Source of the DNA: Aeoliella straminimaris
Lineage (GTDB): Bacteria > Planctomycetota > Planctomycetia > Pirellulales > Lacipirellulaceae
DNA length: 64,000 nt
Direction of reading: 5' to 3'
NCBI RefSeq assembly: GCF_024054565.1
Contig: NZ_JAMXLR010000090.1
Location: 1-64,000 of the forward strand
Positions 1 to 7,587 of this stretch are shown here, one piece after another. The notes beneath the pieces were generated by a model. It was not told the DNA's origin. It saw only the letters and a program-made list of their open reading frames with translations, and ran no database searches. A program made the translations under genes and the position numbers. Every line of letters starts with the position of its first letter. Within the stretch, counting starts at the first letter, position 1.

Positions 1-24
1 TTAAAGGTCTTCCCCGAGGCCATC

Positions 25-63
25 GACCCACCGCGGAGTTCTGCTTCGCCGCGGTGGGTCTTT
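25..63 (+). terminator. Rho-independent terminator of an upstream gene outside the window
   Basis: A perfect 12-bp stem (25-36 pairing with 49-60) with a 12-base loop is followed by TTT. The T-run is short, but the stem is very GC-rich. It probably ends a plus-strand gene lying left of the window; a TAA at 2-4 could be that gene's stop, which cannot be confirmed here. Confidence 0.6.
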
Positions 64-179
64 CCATGCGCTGAAGGTCATCGCAAGAGGGTGCCGAATC
101 TTCCCGTGGCGCGGTATCTTTCAGGCAGTCGATGCTTCAATTTGCCAGCAGATTTCCACGAGAAGGGAGGCACTCCACC

Positions 180-737
180 ATGTCGTTCGATCCCGCCGCC
201 TACGGACCAACCTTCGCCGATCTGCTGGCTGTGGACCGCTGTCGTCCGCTGGATGGCGGATCGCCAGATCAGCCGATGTGGAGTCGCATGAACAGCCTGA
301 CGCCCGCCGACGCGTTCAATCATACCCAGATCGCCAACCGCGAGATGGCCTCCGCCTGCTTGGCCGGTGTGTGGCTGCTGCACGACTTTCTGGACGACTC
401 GCACCGTATCAGCCAGGACATCGGCAGCTCCACGGGTAGCTTCTGGCACGGCATCATGCATCGCCGCGAGGGCGATTTCTCCAACGCCAAGTACTGGTTC
501 CGCAACGTGGGCCACCATCCGGTGTACGAGCCACTGGCCGCGGCCGCCGAGCAGCTGGCCGACCAGCACGACGCCATCGACGTACTGCCCACTGACGAGT
601 GGGACGCCTTCGCGTTTGTCGACGCCTGCCAGCAGGCCGTACGGCGTGGCACGGATGCCGATTTCTGCCGTGCGGTACAGCAGGCGGAGTGGGAATTGCT
701 GTTCGATTACTGCTACCACCGGGCGATTGGACAGTAA
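180..737 (+). CDS. Conserved hypothetical protein, 185 aa
   Basis: Soluble protein without signal peptide or membrane segment. The ATG at 180 is chosen because GAAGGGAGG lies about nine bases upstream; an in-frame ATG at 132 has no such site. Residues HGIMHRREGDFSNAKYWFRN and the following GHHPVYEPL are the most distinctive part: a histidine, arginine and tryptophan-rich centre that I recall from uncharacterised proteins of Planctomycetes and Acidobacteria. The C-terminus (EWELLFDYCYHRAIG) is also typical of that group. No catalytic family can be assigned. It stands alone between the upstream terminator and tpx, in the same direction as tpx with a gap of 90 bases, so co-transcription with tpx is possible but not shown. 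Confidence 0.85.
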   Translation: MSFDPAAYGPTFADLLAVDRCRPLDGGSPDQPMWSRMNSLTPADAFNHTQIANREMASACLAGVWLLHDFLDDSHRISQDIGSSTGSFWHGIMHRREGDFSNAKYWFRNVGHHPVYEPLAAAAEQLADQHDAIDVLPTDEWDAFAFVDACQQAVRRGTDADFCRAVQQAEWELLFDYCYHRAIGQ

Positions 738-827
738 GCCCGGTAGCAACCCTTGCCAGCAGCCGGAGTACGGCGCGATACTGAAGCGTTGGATTTGAAC
801 ATTACTCTCACGAAGAGGAGCCATACT

Positions 828-1346
828 ATGTCGCGCAGTGGAGCTGTTACCTTTAAGGGCAACCCGATGACTCTTGCCGGCGATGCCGTCGAGACGGGCC
901 AGGTCGCACCGGAATTTACGCTGCACTACTTCGAGGGAGGACTGCAGACGCTTTCGCTGGCCGACCTGAAGGGCAAGCCCACCCTCTTAAGCATCGTTCC
1001 CTCGCTCGATACGGGCGTTTGTGCCACGCAGACCAAGAAGTTCAACGAATCCCTGGCCGCGATGGGCGACTCGATCAATGCCGTGACGGTGAGCCTCGAC
1101 TTGCCGTTCGCCATGAACCGTTTCTGTGGCGCCGAAGGCATCACCAATATGCGGGTTGGCAGCGACTACCAGGATCGCAACTTCAGCAATGCCTGGGGAA
1201 CGTTAATGGAAGAATTGAAGATCATGTGCCGGGCCTGCTTCGTGCTCGATAGCGAGGGCAAAGTCGTGTACGCCGAGTACGTGCCCGAAGTGACCAACGA
1301 GCCGGACTACGATGCGGCCCTCGCCGCGCTGAAGTCGGCCAGCTAG
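828..1346 (+). CDS. tpx: Thiol peroxidase (Tpx), 172 aa
   Basis: Atypical 2-Cys peroxiredoxin that reduces hydrogen peroxide and organic peroxides with electrons from thioredoxin. The family signature PSLDTGVC is present, giving the peroxidatic cysteine Cys65 and its Thr62 partner; the resolving cysteine is Cys100 in RFCGAEGI, the spacing known from E. coli Tpx. Two further cysteines occur near residues 138-141 (IMCRACF). Length is typical of the family (about 165-175 aa). The start at 828 has AAGAGGAG upstream. The gene is followed after 14 bases by a di-heme peroxidase-like gene in the same direction, so the pair may form a peroxide-defence operon. Identification is firm; the physiological electron donor is inferred. 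Confidence 0.96.
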   Translation: MSRSGAVTFKGNPMTLAGDAVETGQVAPEFTLHYFEGGLQTLSLADLKGKPTLLSIVPSLDTGVCATQTKKFNESLAAMGDSINAVTVSLDLPFAMNRFCGAEGITNMRVGSDYQDRNFSNAWGTLMEELKIMCRACFVLDSEGKVVYAEYVPEVTNEPDYDAALAALKSAS

Positions 1347-1360
1347 CGACAAGCGTCATC

Positions 1361-2638
1361 ATGAACAGACACCTTCGAGTTATTGTTTTTGGCGGCTTGG
1401 CGGTCGCCACCGCGCTGACGTTCTACCTGAGCCTGCAACGAGCCCTGGCGGCCGAATCTACCGAGTCTGCCAAACCAGAAGTCGTGCGGCTGGGCAGCAA
1501 CGAGTTGCTGGCGGGCATCCCAGGCGAGGGCGATCTGACGCTCGACCAGATCGAGGCTTGGCTCGCCGACCCGCAAAACCACCGGCCAATCCAGCCCGAG
1601 TTGCCACTCGGGCTGGCCGCCGGGTCGACGGAGATCGAGGGGCTCGAGCAAAATCCGCTCACCCGAGCGAAGATCGAGCTGGGCCGGCAGTTGTACTTCG
1701 ATGGTCGGCTGTCGAGCGACACCTCGATCAGCTGTGCCACGTGCCACGCCCCTGAGCAAGGCTATGCCGACGACACGCCGGTCAGCTTCGGCGTCGACAA
1801 CCAGGCCGGCGGGCGCAACTCGCCGGTGTCCTACAACCGCATCCTCAGCGATGCGCAGTTCTGGGACGGCCGCGCGGCGACGCTCGAAGAGCAGGCCGTG
1901 GGACCGATCGCCAACCCCGTCGAAATGTCCAACACGCACGACGCTTGCGTCGGCTGCCTGGCGGGCATCGAAGGATATCGGGTGCAGTTCGAAAGCATCT
2001 TCGCCGATGGCCTGACGATCGACAACGTCGGACGCGCGATCGCCAGCTTCGAGCGCGCGATTGTCACCGGCCCCGCTCCATGGGACCACCACGAACGCCT
2101 CGCTAGCTTCGAGCGATCCTACGCGGACGACCTGGAGTACCTGGACGAGCTGGAGGAGGAAGATCCGCAGCACGTGGCCGAGTACCGTAAGCTGCAAGCC
2201 GCCAGTCGGGCCAACCCGGTAAGCGAGTCGGCCATTCGCGGCGGCGAGTTGTTCTTTGGTTCGGCAGGCTGCTCGGTCTGCCACAACGGGGCCAACTACA
2301 CCGACGAGCTGTATCACAATCTGGGCGTCGGCATGGACTCCGACAAACCCGACCTCGGTCGCTACGAGGTGACCAAGGACGATGCCGATCGGGGGGCGTT
2401 CAAGACTCCCACGCTGCGCAATGTGGCGCTTACCGCGCCGTACATGCACGACGGCTCGCAGAAAACGCTGGCCGAAGTGGTCGAATGGTACGACCAGGGC
2501 GGACATCCCAACGAGTGGCTGTCCGACAGCGTCGAGCCACTGGGACTCAGCGATCAGGACAAGGCCGACCTGGTGGAGTTCATGAAGTCGCTTACAGGCA
2601 AGTTTCCCCAAGTCGAAACGGGGCGACTTCCCAAGTAG
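1361..2638 (+). CDS. Di-heme cytochrome c peroxidase (CcpA/MauG family), 425 aa
   Basis: Periplasmic di-heme enzyme of the bacterial cytochrome c peroxidase/MauG superfamily. A hydrophobic signal segment covers residues 8-31 (AXA-like end at ALAAES). Heme sites are CATCH (Cys125, Cys128, His129) and CSVCH (Cys304, Cys307, His308). Between them are the family elements FWDGRA (about 167-172), GPIANPVEM, and an ASFERAIVTG segment; the C-terminal FKTPTLRNV...APYMHDGS motif is also typical, with a Met as probable distal ligand. An additional pair Cys196/Cys199 (CVGC) is not a heme site because no His follows. Members reduce peroxide or oxidise other substrates; MauG-like or peroxidase activity cannot be separated by eye. 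The gene starts 14 bases after tpx; no clear Shine-Dalgarno site is visible. Confidence 0.92.
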   Translation: MNRHLRVIVFGGLAVATALTFYLSLQRALAAESTESAKPEVVRLGSNELLAGIPGEGDLTLDQIEAWLADPQNHRPIQPELPLGLAAGSTEIEGLEQNPLTRAKIELGRQLYFDGRLSSDTSISCATCHAPEQGYADDTPVSFGVDNQAGGRNSPVSYNRILSDAQFWDGRAATLEEQAVGPIANPVEMSNTHDACVGCLAGIEGYRVQFESIFADGLTIDNVGRAIASFERAIVTGPAPWDHHERLASFERSYADDLEYLDELEEEDPQHVAEYRKLQAASRANPVSESAIRGGELFFGSAGCSVCHNGANYTDELYHNLGVGMDSDKPDLGRYEVTKDDADRGAFKTPTLRNVALTAPYMHDGSQKTLAEVVEWYDQGGHPNEWLSDSVEPLGLSDQDKADLVEFMKSLTGKFPQVETGRLPK

Positions 2639-2701
2639 GTCCGGCGGCGCTCAACGTCCCATAGTCGACGAGCAATGCGGGGTCAGCTGAACGGAGCGAA
2701 A

Positions 2702-3175
2702 TCAGTCTACGACCCGCGTTTCCACCACCTCCGCGTCGATGATCTCGTCGCGGTACTGCGGCGTTGGCTCGCTCGACCAGAACTGGCTGGCGGTCTGCGT
2801 GGTGCGAACTTCGATGTTCTTCCGCGCCCACCGTCGCAGCACGCCCTTGATCACGTTGCGCAACGGGGGGGTCAGCAGGGCGAAGCCGGTCAGGTCGGTC
2901 AGAATGCCTGGTGTCACCAGCAGCACGCCGGCCACCAGGATCAGCACGCCGTCGAACAGTTCGTCGCCTGGCACCTGGCCGCGGCCAATCCGCCGCTGCA
3001 CTCGCATCACGGCCTTCACGCCCTGCCAACGGGCAAGGGCAGCACCGATGATGCCGGTTAGAATTACAATGCCCACCGTCGCCAGCCAGCCGATCTTCGA
3101 GCCGACATACAGCAGCAGAATCAGCTCGACCAGCGGGCCGACGGTGAACAGCAGAAATAGGTAAAGCAGTAACAT
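2702..3175 (-). CDS. fxsA: FxsA family inner-membrane protein, 157 aa
   Basis: Small membrane protein of the FxsA family, named after an E. coli protein whose overproduction suppresses phage T7 exclusion by the F plasmid; the native role is poorly known. Hydrophobic segments lie at about residues 2-22 (MLLLYLFLLFTVGPLVELIL), 26-48 and 75-100. The family hallmarks PLVELILL near the N-terminus, the GA-LARWQG turn and the GVLLVTPGILTDLTGFALL segment are all present. A charged C-terminal tail of about 45 residues (ending DAEVVETRVVD) is cytoplasmic by inference. It is convergent with the di-heme peroxidase gene (63-base gap) and divergent from the PIN-TRAM gene, so it is probably monocistronic. 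Confidence 0.92.
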   Translation of the reverse strand: MLLLYLFLLFTVGPLVELILLLYVGSKIGWLATVGIVILTGIIGAALARWQGVKAVMRVQRRIGRGQVPGDELFDGVLILVAGVLLVTPGILTDLTGFALLTPPLRNVIKGVLRRWARKNIEVRTTQTASQFWSSEPTPQYRDEIIDAEVVETRVVD

Positions 3176-3417
3176 GTGAGTATTCTACGGCATTCGCTTG
3201 TAAGGAATAAGTCTTTTGGCCCGGACGGCTATTACGTCAGGTTCCGTTTCTCGCCGGCAACTGGACGCTTGGTTGCATTGTAGTGGTTATCCGGCATCCA
3301 AACGGTGGCGAGGCCCCTGGTCTGCCGATTCCCGCTGTTTCGGGTCTCCGGCCTTGGGTAGAATGGAAGCAGCCCCGCTTCGAGGGCTTTTCCCCTATCC
3401 CTCCGCCGCCGATTGCC

Positions 3418-4455
3418 ATGGCACTGGTTATACTCCGAGTAATGTTCCTGATGGTCGCCATCGCCCTAGGCGTGCAGGTGGTCCGGTCGGAGTTATTCGA
3501 AAGTACCTTCTCGGCCTTGCCCTGGATGGCTTTTTTTGGCGTACTTCTTGGCGCCGGGGCCGTGCTGGCCGGCGATGTGTTCATCCGTCGCAAGCGGCTC
3601 GACGTGATTACGGCCGTGTATTTCGGCGCCGTGATTGGCTTGTTTCTCAGCTATGTCCTGCAGCTTGGTCTCACGCCACTGATGGAGCAGATCCCCAGTG
3701 CCGACGTGGCCGACTGGGTCAAATTGGCCGTGGCAGCCATTACTTGCTATGTCTCGATCAGCGTGCTGCTGCAGACCCGCGACGACTTCCGCTTCATCAT
3801 CCCCTACGTCGAATTCGCCAAGGAGATGAAAGGTCTCAAGCCCCTGGTACTGGATACCAGCGTCGTGATCGATGGCCGCATTGCCGACCTGATCGAAACC
3901 CACGCCATCGATAACCAGTTGATCATGCCGCAGTTCGTGATTGCCGAACTGCAGGGCATTGCCGACTCGAGCGATAAACTCAAACGGGGACGCGGCCGAC
4001 GGGGGCTCGATATCCTCAATCGTCTGCAGAGCAATCCCAAAGTCGACCTGATGATCTTCGACCGCGATCTGCCCGAGTTCGCTGGTCAGCCGGTCGACCA
4101 AAAACTGGTGCTGTTGGCTAAACACCTCGAAGGCAAGGTGGTCACCAACGACTACAACCTCAACAAGGTGGCCAAGCTGCACAGCGTGGGCGTCGTAAAC
4201 CTCAACGACATCGCCAACTCGCTCAAACCAATCTTCCTGCCCGGCGAGTCGCTCAATGTGCGGATCATCAAGCCGGGCGAGGACGTCCGCCAGGGCGTCG
4301 GCTACCTGGAAGACGGTACCATGGTCGTCATCGAAGGTGGTCGCGAGCACATCGGCGAAATGGTCAACGCCACGGTGACCAGCGTGCTGCAAACCAGCGC
4401 CGGCCGCATGGTGTTCGGCAAGTTCGAAGCCACCGCCGGCTCCAACGGGCAGTAG
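3418..4455 (+). CDS. Membrane-anchored PIN and TRAM domain protein, 345 aa
   Basis: Homologous in layout to Bacillus YacL-type proteins: four hydrophobic segments in the first 125 residues, then a PIN nuclease-like domain and a C-terminal TRAM RNA-binding domain. The PIN domain begins at LVLDTSVVIDGRIADLIE with candidate metal ligands Asp146 and Asp152, followed by an acidic residue in VIAELQGIAD and the VTNDYNLN motif. The TRAM domain covers roughly the last 65 residues (GYLEDGTMVVIEGG onward). A start at 3418 places a hydrophobic helix at the N-terminus; an in-frame GTG at 3283 would add 45 uncharacteristic residues. No strong ribosome binding site is visible at either. RNA cleavage is inferred from the family and has not been shown for this type. 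Confidence 0.88.
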   Translation: MALVILRVMFLMVAIALGVQVVRSELFESTFSALPWMAFFGVLLGAGAVLAGDVFIRRKRLDVITAVYFGAVIGLFLSYVLQLGLTPLMEQIPSADVADWVKLAVAAITCYVSISVLLQTRDDFRFIIPYVEFAKEMKGLKPLVLDTSVVIDGRIADLIETHAIDNQLIMPQFVIAELQGIADSSDKLKRGRGRRGLDILNRLQSNPKVDLMIFDRDLPEFAGQPVDQKLVLLAKHLEGKVVTNDYNLNKVAKLHSVGVVNLNDIANSLKPIFLPGESLNVRIIKPGEDVRQGVGYLEDGTMVVIEGGREHIGEMVNATVTSVLQTSAGRMVFGKFEATAGSNGQ

Positions 4456-4593
4456 TCCGATCTCCACCATTCGTAGCTTCCGTCGCCAGACGGAGGACGA
4501 TCTACAGACGACGGTTCACCCCATCCAATGCTTCACGCGGTCCAGCCGAATTCCACGCTCGGGCGAGCGTAGCTACATCACCAGCGGCCGCGT

Positions 4594-5274
4594 CTACTCC
4601 ACCATCTCCAACGTTGCCCAGCAGCTTGGATCTTCGCCGAACGGAAACGCCGGACCGTTGGCGAACGTGGCCAGTCCCAGCTCGCGATCAATCACCGCGT
4701 AGGTGAAACCCAGCGAGCGATGGTTCGCCGGATCGAATCCACCCAGGGCCACCGCCGGCATGAAGGCCGCGAGTTGATAGCCATCCTTGGTGACTTTACT
4801 CGTGGCCTGTAACTCCCGCGGCCGCACCGGGCGGGCGTTCTCCCGTGCGCGGTTGATCAACATCTGGTCGGCGAGCGCCTCGTCCGAGTTCCGCCCGCCA
4901 CCGGCCGGCAGGAACACAAACGAGTGGCAGTACTTGCTGGCGCGGTGAATGTTGTGCGTCGCTCGGGTGTCGACCCACACCACCAGGCCATCGCTATCTT
5001 CGAGCCGCGACTCGCGGCACCACACCGGCTGGTGCTTGCCGGTCACATTGACGGTAATCGCTACGCCCTTCACGTCCCACGCCATGCGAACATCGGCGAA
5101 CAAACGTTCGGTGTTAGCCGTGCCCGCGTCGAGCGCAGCCAGGTCCGGCAGTTGGTACGACTCGTCGAGCTCCACGCCCTTGGGTCCCCAGATCGGCTCC
5201 TTCCGCTTCAGCGGCACCGAGAACTGAAACAAGAACCGCGGCGAGAGCAGCGTATTGAGTTGCGAGGCTTCCAT
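4594..5274 (-). CDS. CBM9/DOMON-like hypothetical protein, 226 aa
   Basis: No signal peptide is evident. The middle of the protein (WDVKGVAITVNVTGK, then DSDGLVVWVDTRATHNIHRA, and later FMPAVALGGFDPA and LGFTYAVIDRELG) follows the pattern of the carbohydrate-binding family 9/DOMON fold found in many planctomycete proteins: alternating beta strands with a D-G-[LV]-x-[VL]-x-x-D strand and a final strand with G-F-x-Y. Start at 5274 (MEASQL) is preferred over the extended frame to 5361, which would add a basic, atypical stretch. It is convergent with the PIN-TRAM gene and lies 3' of ald on the same strand with a 169-base gap. Ligand and role are unknown; the CBM9 link is by pattern only. Confidence 0.75.
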   Translation of the reverse strand: MEASQLNTLLSPRFLFQFSVPLKRKEPIWGPKGVELDESYQLPDLAALDAGTANTERLFADVRMAWDVKGVAITVNVTGKHQPVWCRESRLEDSDGLVVWVDTRATHNIHRASKYCHSFVFLPAGGGRNSDEALADQMLINRARENARPVRPRELQATSKVTKDGYQLAAFMPAVALGGFDPANHRSLGFTYAVIDRELGLATFANGPAFPFGEDPSCWATLEMVE

Positions 5275-5443
5275 GATTCGAAAACGCCTTCCCTTATTGA
5301 GTTCGTCGCGGACGTGTGCGGATTCAATTCGCAGCTGAATGACCACCGCGCAAGCCCGCACGACAACTTTGGTCTACAAGCCTATGCGATATCTTAAACG
5401 ACTTTGCAACGATCAGCGTAGATCCGCGACCGGTTTTCTTTAC

Positions 5444-6553
5444 TCACACCGCAAACGAGCTATCAAACTCCAGGTCGAACGTCTCGGCCACGGCTTTGTT
5501 GGTTACTTTGCGACCGTGCATGTTGATGGCGGTGGCCACCGGTTTCAGGTCGCGGGCTGCCGCTTCGATGCCACGGTCGGCGATCTCCAGCACCCAGCGG
5601 AGCGTCGCATTGCACAGGGCGAACGTGCTGGTGCGGCCCACAGCGCCGGGCATGTTGGTCACGCAGTAGTGCACCACGTCGTGCACGATGTAGGTCGGCT
5701 CGGCATGCGACGTTGGCTTGCTCGTGGCGATGCAGCCGCCCTGGTCGATCGCCACGTCGATGATCACACTGCCCTGCTGCATGATCTTCAGGTCATCTTC
5801 CTCCACCAGCATCGGCGCCTTGGCCCCGGGAATCAGCACCGCGCCAACCACCAGGTCGGCTCGTTCCAATTGCTTGCGAATGGTGTGGCGGTCGCTGTAC
5901 AGGCAGGTAACGTTGGCCGGCATCACGTCGTCCAGGTAACGCAGGCGGTCGAGGTTGATGTCCAGGATGGCCACGCTCGCCTGGAAGCCCGCAGCAATGC
6001 GAGCGGCGTTCGCACCGACGATGCCGCCGCCCAGGATGGTGATGTGGGCCGGCGCCACGCCCGGCACGCCGCCCAGCAGGATTCCGCGGCCCATTTGCGG
6101 CCGCTCCAGGAACTTGGCTCCCTCCTGCACGCTCATCCGGCCGGCCACTTCGCTCATCGGCGTCAGCAGCGGCAATCGGCCTTCCGAATCGCTCAAGGTT
6201 TCGTAGGCTACGGCCGTTGCGCCGCTTGCCAGGACGGCCTCCGTGAGCGCGCGATCGGCGGCAAAGTGGAAATAGGTAAACACGATTTGGCCGTCCCGAA
6301 TCAACTCCCATTCGGCGGGCTGCGGCTCTTTGACCTTCACAATCATGTCGGCTTCGGCAAACACCGACTCGGCCGACGGCAGCAAGTCGGCCCCGGCCGC
6401 CGCGTAGTCTTCGTCCGCCAGGCCCGATCCGAGTCCCGCCCCTGCTTCGACCACCACGCGATGCCCACGCCGCGTTAGCTCCTCGACCCCGACGGGCAGC
6501 ATGGCAACGCGATATTCGTCTGGTTTTATCTCTTTGGGCACACCAACGATCAT
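5444..6553 (-). CDS. ald: Alanine dehydrogenase, 369 aa
   Basis: Catalyses reversible NAD-dependent deamination of L-alanine to pyruvate and ammonium. The N-terminus MIVGVPKEIKPDEYRVA is diagnostic. The catalytic residues expected from the Mycobacterium and Phormidium enzymes are present: Lys in IVKVKEP (residues 71-77) and His96 in FTYFHFAAD. The dinucleotide-binding loop is ILGGGIVGANAA (about 173-184). The IDVAIDQGGC segment contains the conserved active-site Asp, and HYCVTNMPGAVGRTST is the family's C-terminal signature. Length is normal. The start at 6553 is the ATG of the family-standard N-terminus. Upstream is a long non-coding stretch, so the promoter should lie there. Together with glnA this gives the region two ammonium-linked enzymes, but they are 7 kb apart. 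Confidence 0.97.
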   Translation of the reverse strand: MIVGVPKEIKPDEYRVAMLPVGVEELTRRGHRVVVEAGAGLGSGLADEDYAAAGADLLPSAESVFAEADMIVKVKEPQPAEWELIRDGQIVFTYFHFAADRALTEAVLASGATAVAYETLSDSEGRLPLLTPMSEVAGRMSVQEGAKFLERPQMGRGILLGGVPGVAPAHITILGGGIVGANAARIAAGFQASVAILDINLDRLRYLDDVMPANVTCLYSDRHTIRKQLERADLVVGAVLIPGAKAPMLVEEDDLKIMQQGSVIIDVAIDQGGCIATSKPTSHAEPTYIVHDVVHYCVTNMPGAVGRTSTFALCNATLRWVLEIADRGIEAAARDLKPVATAINMHGRKVTNKAVAETFDLEFDSSFAV

Positions 6554-7165
6554 GGGAAACGGTCCTAAGGCGGGAAGACAGGAAGGGAGGCGGGATGGCG
6601 AAACTGCAAGTTTAAATCTGCTGACGGGGGGAAACTAGTGCACCACGCGCAGACGAATCACGCCTGAGCAGAGCGGAAATCCGCGGCGATTCCATCAAAT
6701 CGCGACAACGCGAGGCCGTGCTTCACCACGCAATTCGCTCAAGTGATCCATGGGCCCAAAACAGGTTGTTCCGCAACTCTGGGGGATTTACATTCATGGG
6801 CCCAAAACCCCACGCGTTTTGGTCCACCGCTATTTCTCAAACCCCTTGTTTTCCAGCATCAATCCCTTGCGAATTGGTCCAAAACACTCCGAGTTGTTCC
6901 CCGCATGTTCAGCCAGTTGGCCCAGAACCCAGTAGTTGGCCCAAAACCGAGTTGGTGGCCGATCGCTCCGCGATCGAGCGTCAACAGCACCACCACGCTC
7001 GTTGGCAGCACAAACTCGAGCCCGGCGAGTGCGGAGAGAGCAACGACGCCCAGACCATCGGCCATTCGCCGACCGATCGGTACATCACGCCACGCACCTC
7101 CATTGGATCATACGGGTACCCGATTTCAACCGCGATTTTTTGACAAGCCGGGCGGGACACCCGGC
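6554..7165. other. Gene-free stretch between ald and the DUF1559-like array
   Basis: No convincing gene. Open frames here (for example 6743-7462 on the plus strand) are low-quality, switch over repeats and run antisense into the neighbouring mini-paralog. The stretch holds the first cluster of the TGGGCCCAAAAC repeat (annotated separately), a spacer that is poorer in G+C than the genes, and a hairpin next to the stop codon of the gene that ends at 7166. It should also contain the promoter of ald, which reads leftward, though no convincing -35/-10 pair was identified. Confidence 0.6.
6751..6947. repeat. Cluster A of TGGGCCCAAAAC-type dispersed repeat (6 copies)
   Basis: Six copies of a 12-mer close to T(G/T)GGNCCAAAAC: plus orientation at 6751-6762, 6797-6808, 6874-6885, 6917-6928 (CCCAGAAC variant) and 6936-6947, and one inverted copy at 6816-6827 (GTTTTGGTCCAC). 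Gaps between them are not conserved and do not look like CRISPR spacers. The same motif recurs in a second intergenic cluster at 44679-44848. Confidence 0.7.
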
Positions 7166-7166
7166 C
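7147..7166. repeat. GC-rich hairpin at the 3' end of the mini-paralog
   Basis: GCCGGG and CCCGGC arms face each other across a short GGGACA-type loop, directly against the stop codon of the minus-strand gene ending at 7166. Read on the minus strand it follows the stop at once, so it may act as a transcription or RNA-decay barrier; there is no clear T-run. Similar short hairpins are common intergenic decorations in planctomycetes, by recollection rather than search. Confidence 0.4.
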
Positions 7167-7501
7167 TACTGCTGAAACTTTGGCGGCCAGATCTTCCACC
7201 GTGCAGCCGGTACCGAAGGGAGGAGCGCAACGATAATCAGCAGAGCAGCACCGTAAACGCGCGTGTAGCTCCAACCAACTTGCGGTTGAGCTACACCGTC
7301 GTAGGCCACACTGATCAGCAATGCGAGCCACAACAGGGCCACTACTTCCGCTATAGCTCCACTCGATTGCTGCCCAGCGACAACGCGGCGCCAGTTGTTG
7401 GCAATCAACAGCCCCACGATGGCCCCCCACACTCCGCACACCGCCAGCGATGCCGCCAGTAGGGCAAACAGGTACAGCACAGTGATGAGGCGGAAGGTCA
7501 T
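7166..7501 (-). CDS. Internally deleted paralog of the DUF1559-like array, 111 aa
   Basis: The N-terminus (MTFRLITVLYLFALLAASLA) is almost identical to that of the three following genes, and the C-terminus (VYGAALLIIVALLPSVPAAR then WKIWPP) matches their C-terminal membrane segment. Everything between, including the signature DUF1559 domain, is absent and replaced by a short linker with one more hydrophobic stretch. The product would be a three-helix membrane protein. The open frame is intact from start to stop, so it may be a functional minimal membrane version or a decaying copy. It belongs to a tandem array on the minus strand and its start is 19 bases from a hairpin repeat. Function unknown. 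Confidence 0.65.
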   Translation of the reverse strand: MTFRLITVLYLFALLAASLAVCGVWGAIVGLLIANNWRRVVAGQQSSGAIAEVVALLWLALLISVAYDGVAQPQVGWSYTRVYGAALLIIVALLPSVPAARWKIWPPKFQQ

Positions 7502-7519
7502 GGTGGTGTCGTTGAAACA

Positions 7520-7587
7520 GGAACACTAATCGACACTAATCCTCGCTAATGGAGATATTAGGGCAGATGAGCGGTTATTAGTGTTCC
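7520..7587. repeat. Array-associated inverted repeat, copy 1
   Basis: Arms GGAACACTAAT and ATTAGTGTTCC flank a partly paired interior containing further CTAAT/ATTAG blocks. It overlaps the last codons and stop of the gene ending at 7578 (TTG GAA CAC TAA on the minus strand, giving Leu-Glu-His-stop). This copy is the most diverged of the four. Confidence 0.8.

Noticed and set aside
5339..6478. A 379-codon open frame antisense to ald
   Set aside because: ald is an unambiguous gene on the other strand and the antisense product has no recognisable fold.
6743..7462. A 239-codon open frame over repeat cluster A
   Set aside because: It is built from repeated 12-mers and then runs antisense to the mini-paralog; the reading frames of the copies are not kept in phase, so no protein repeat is conserved.
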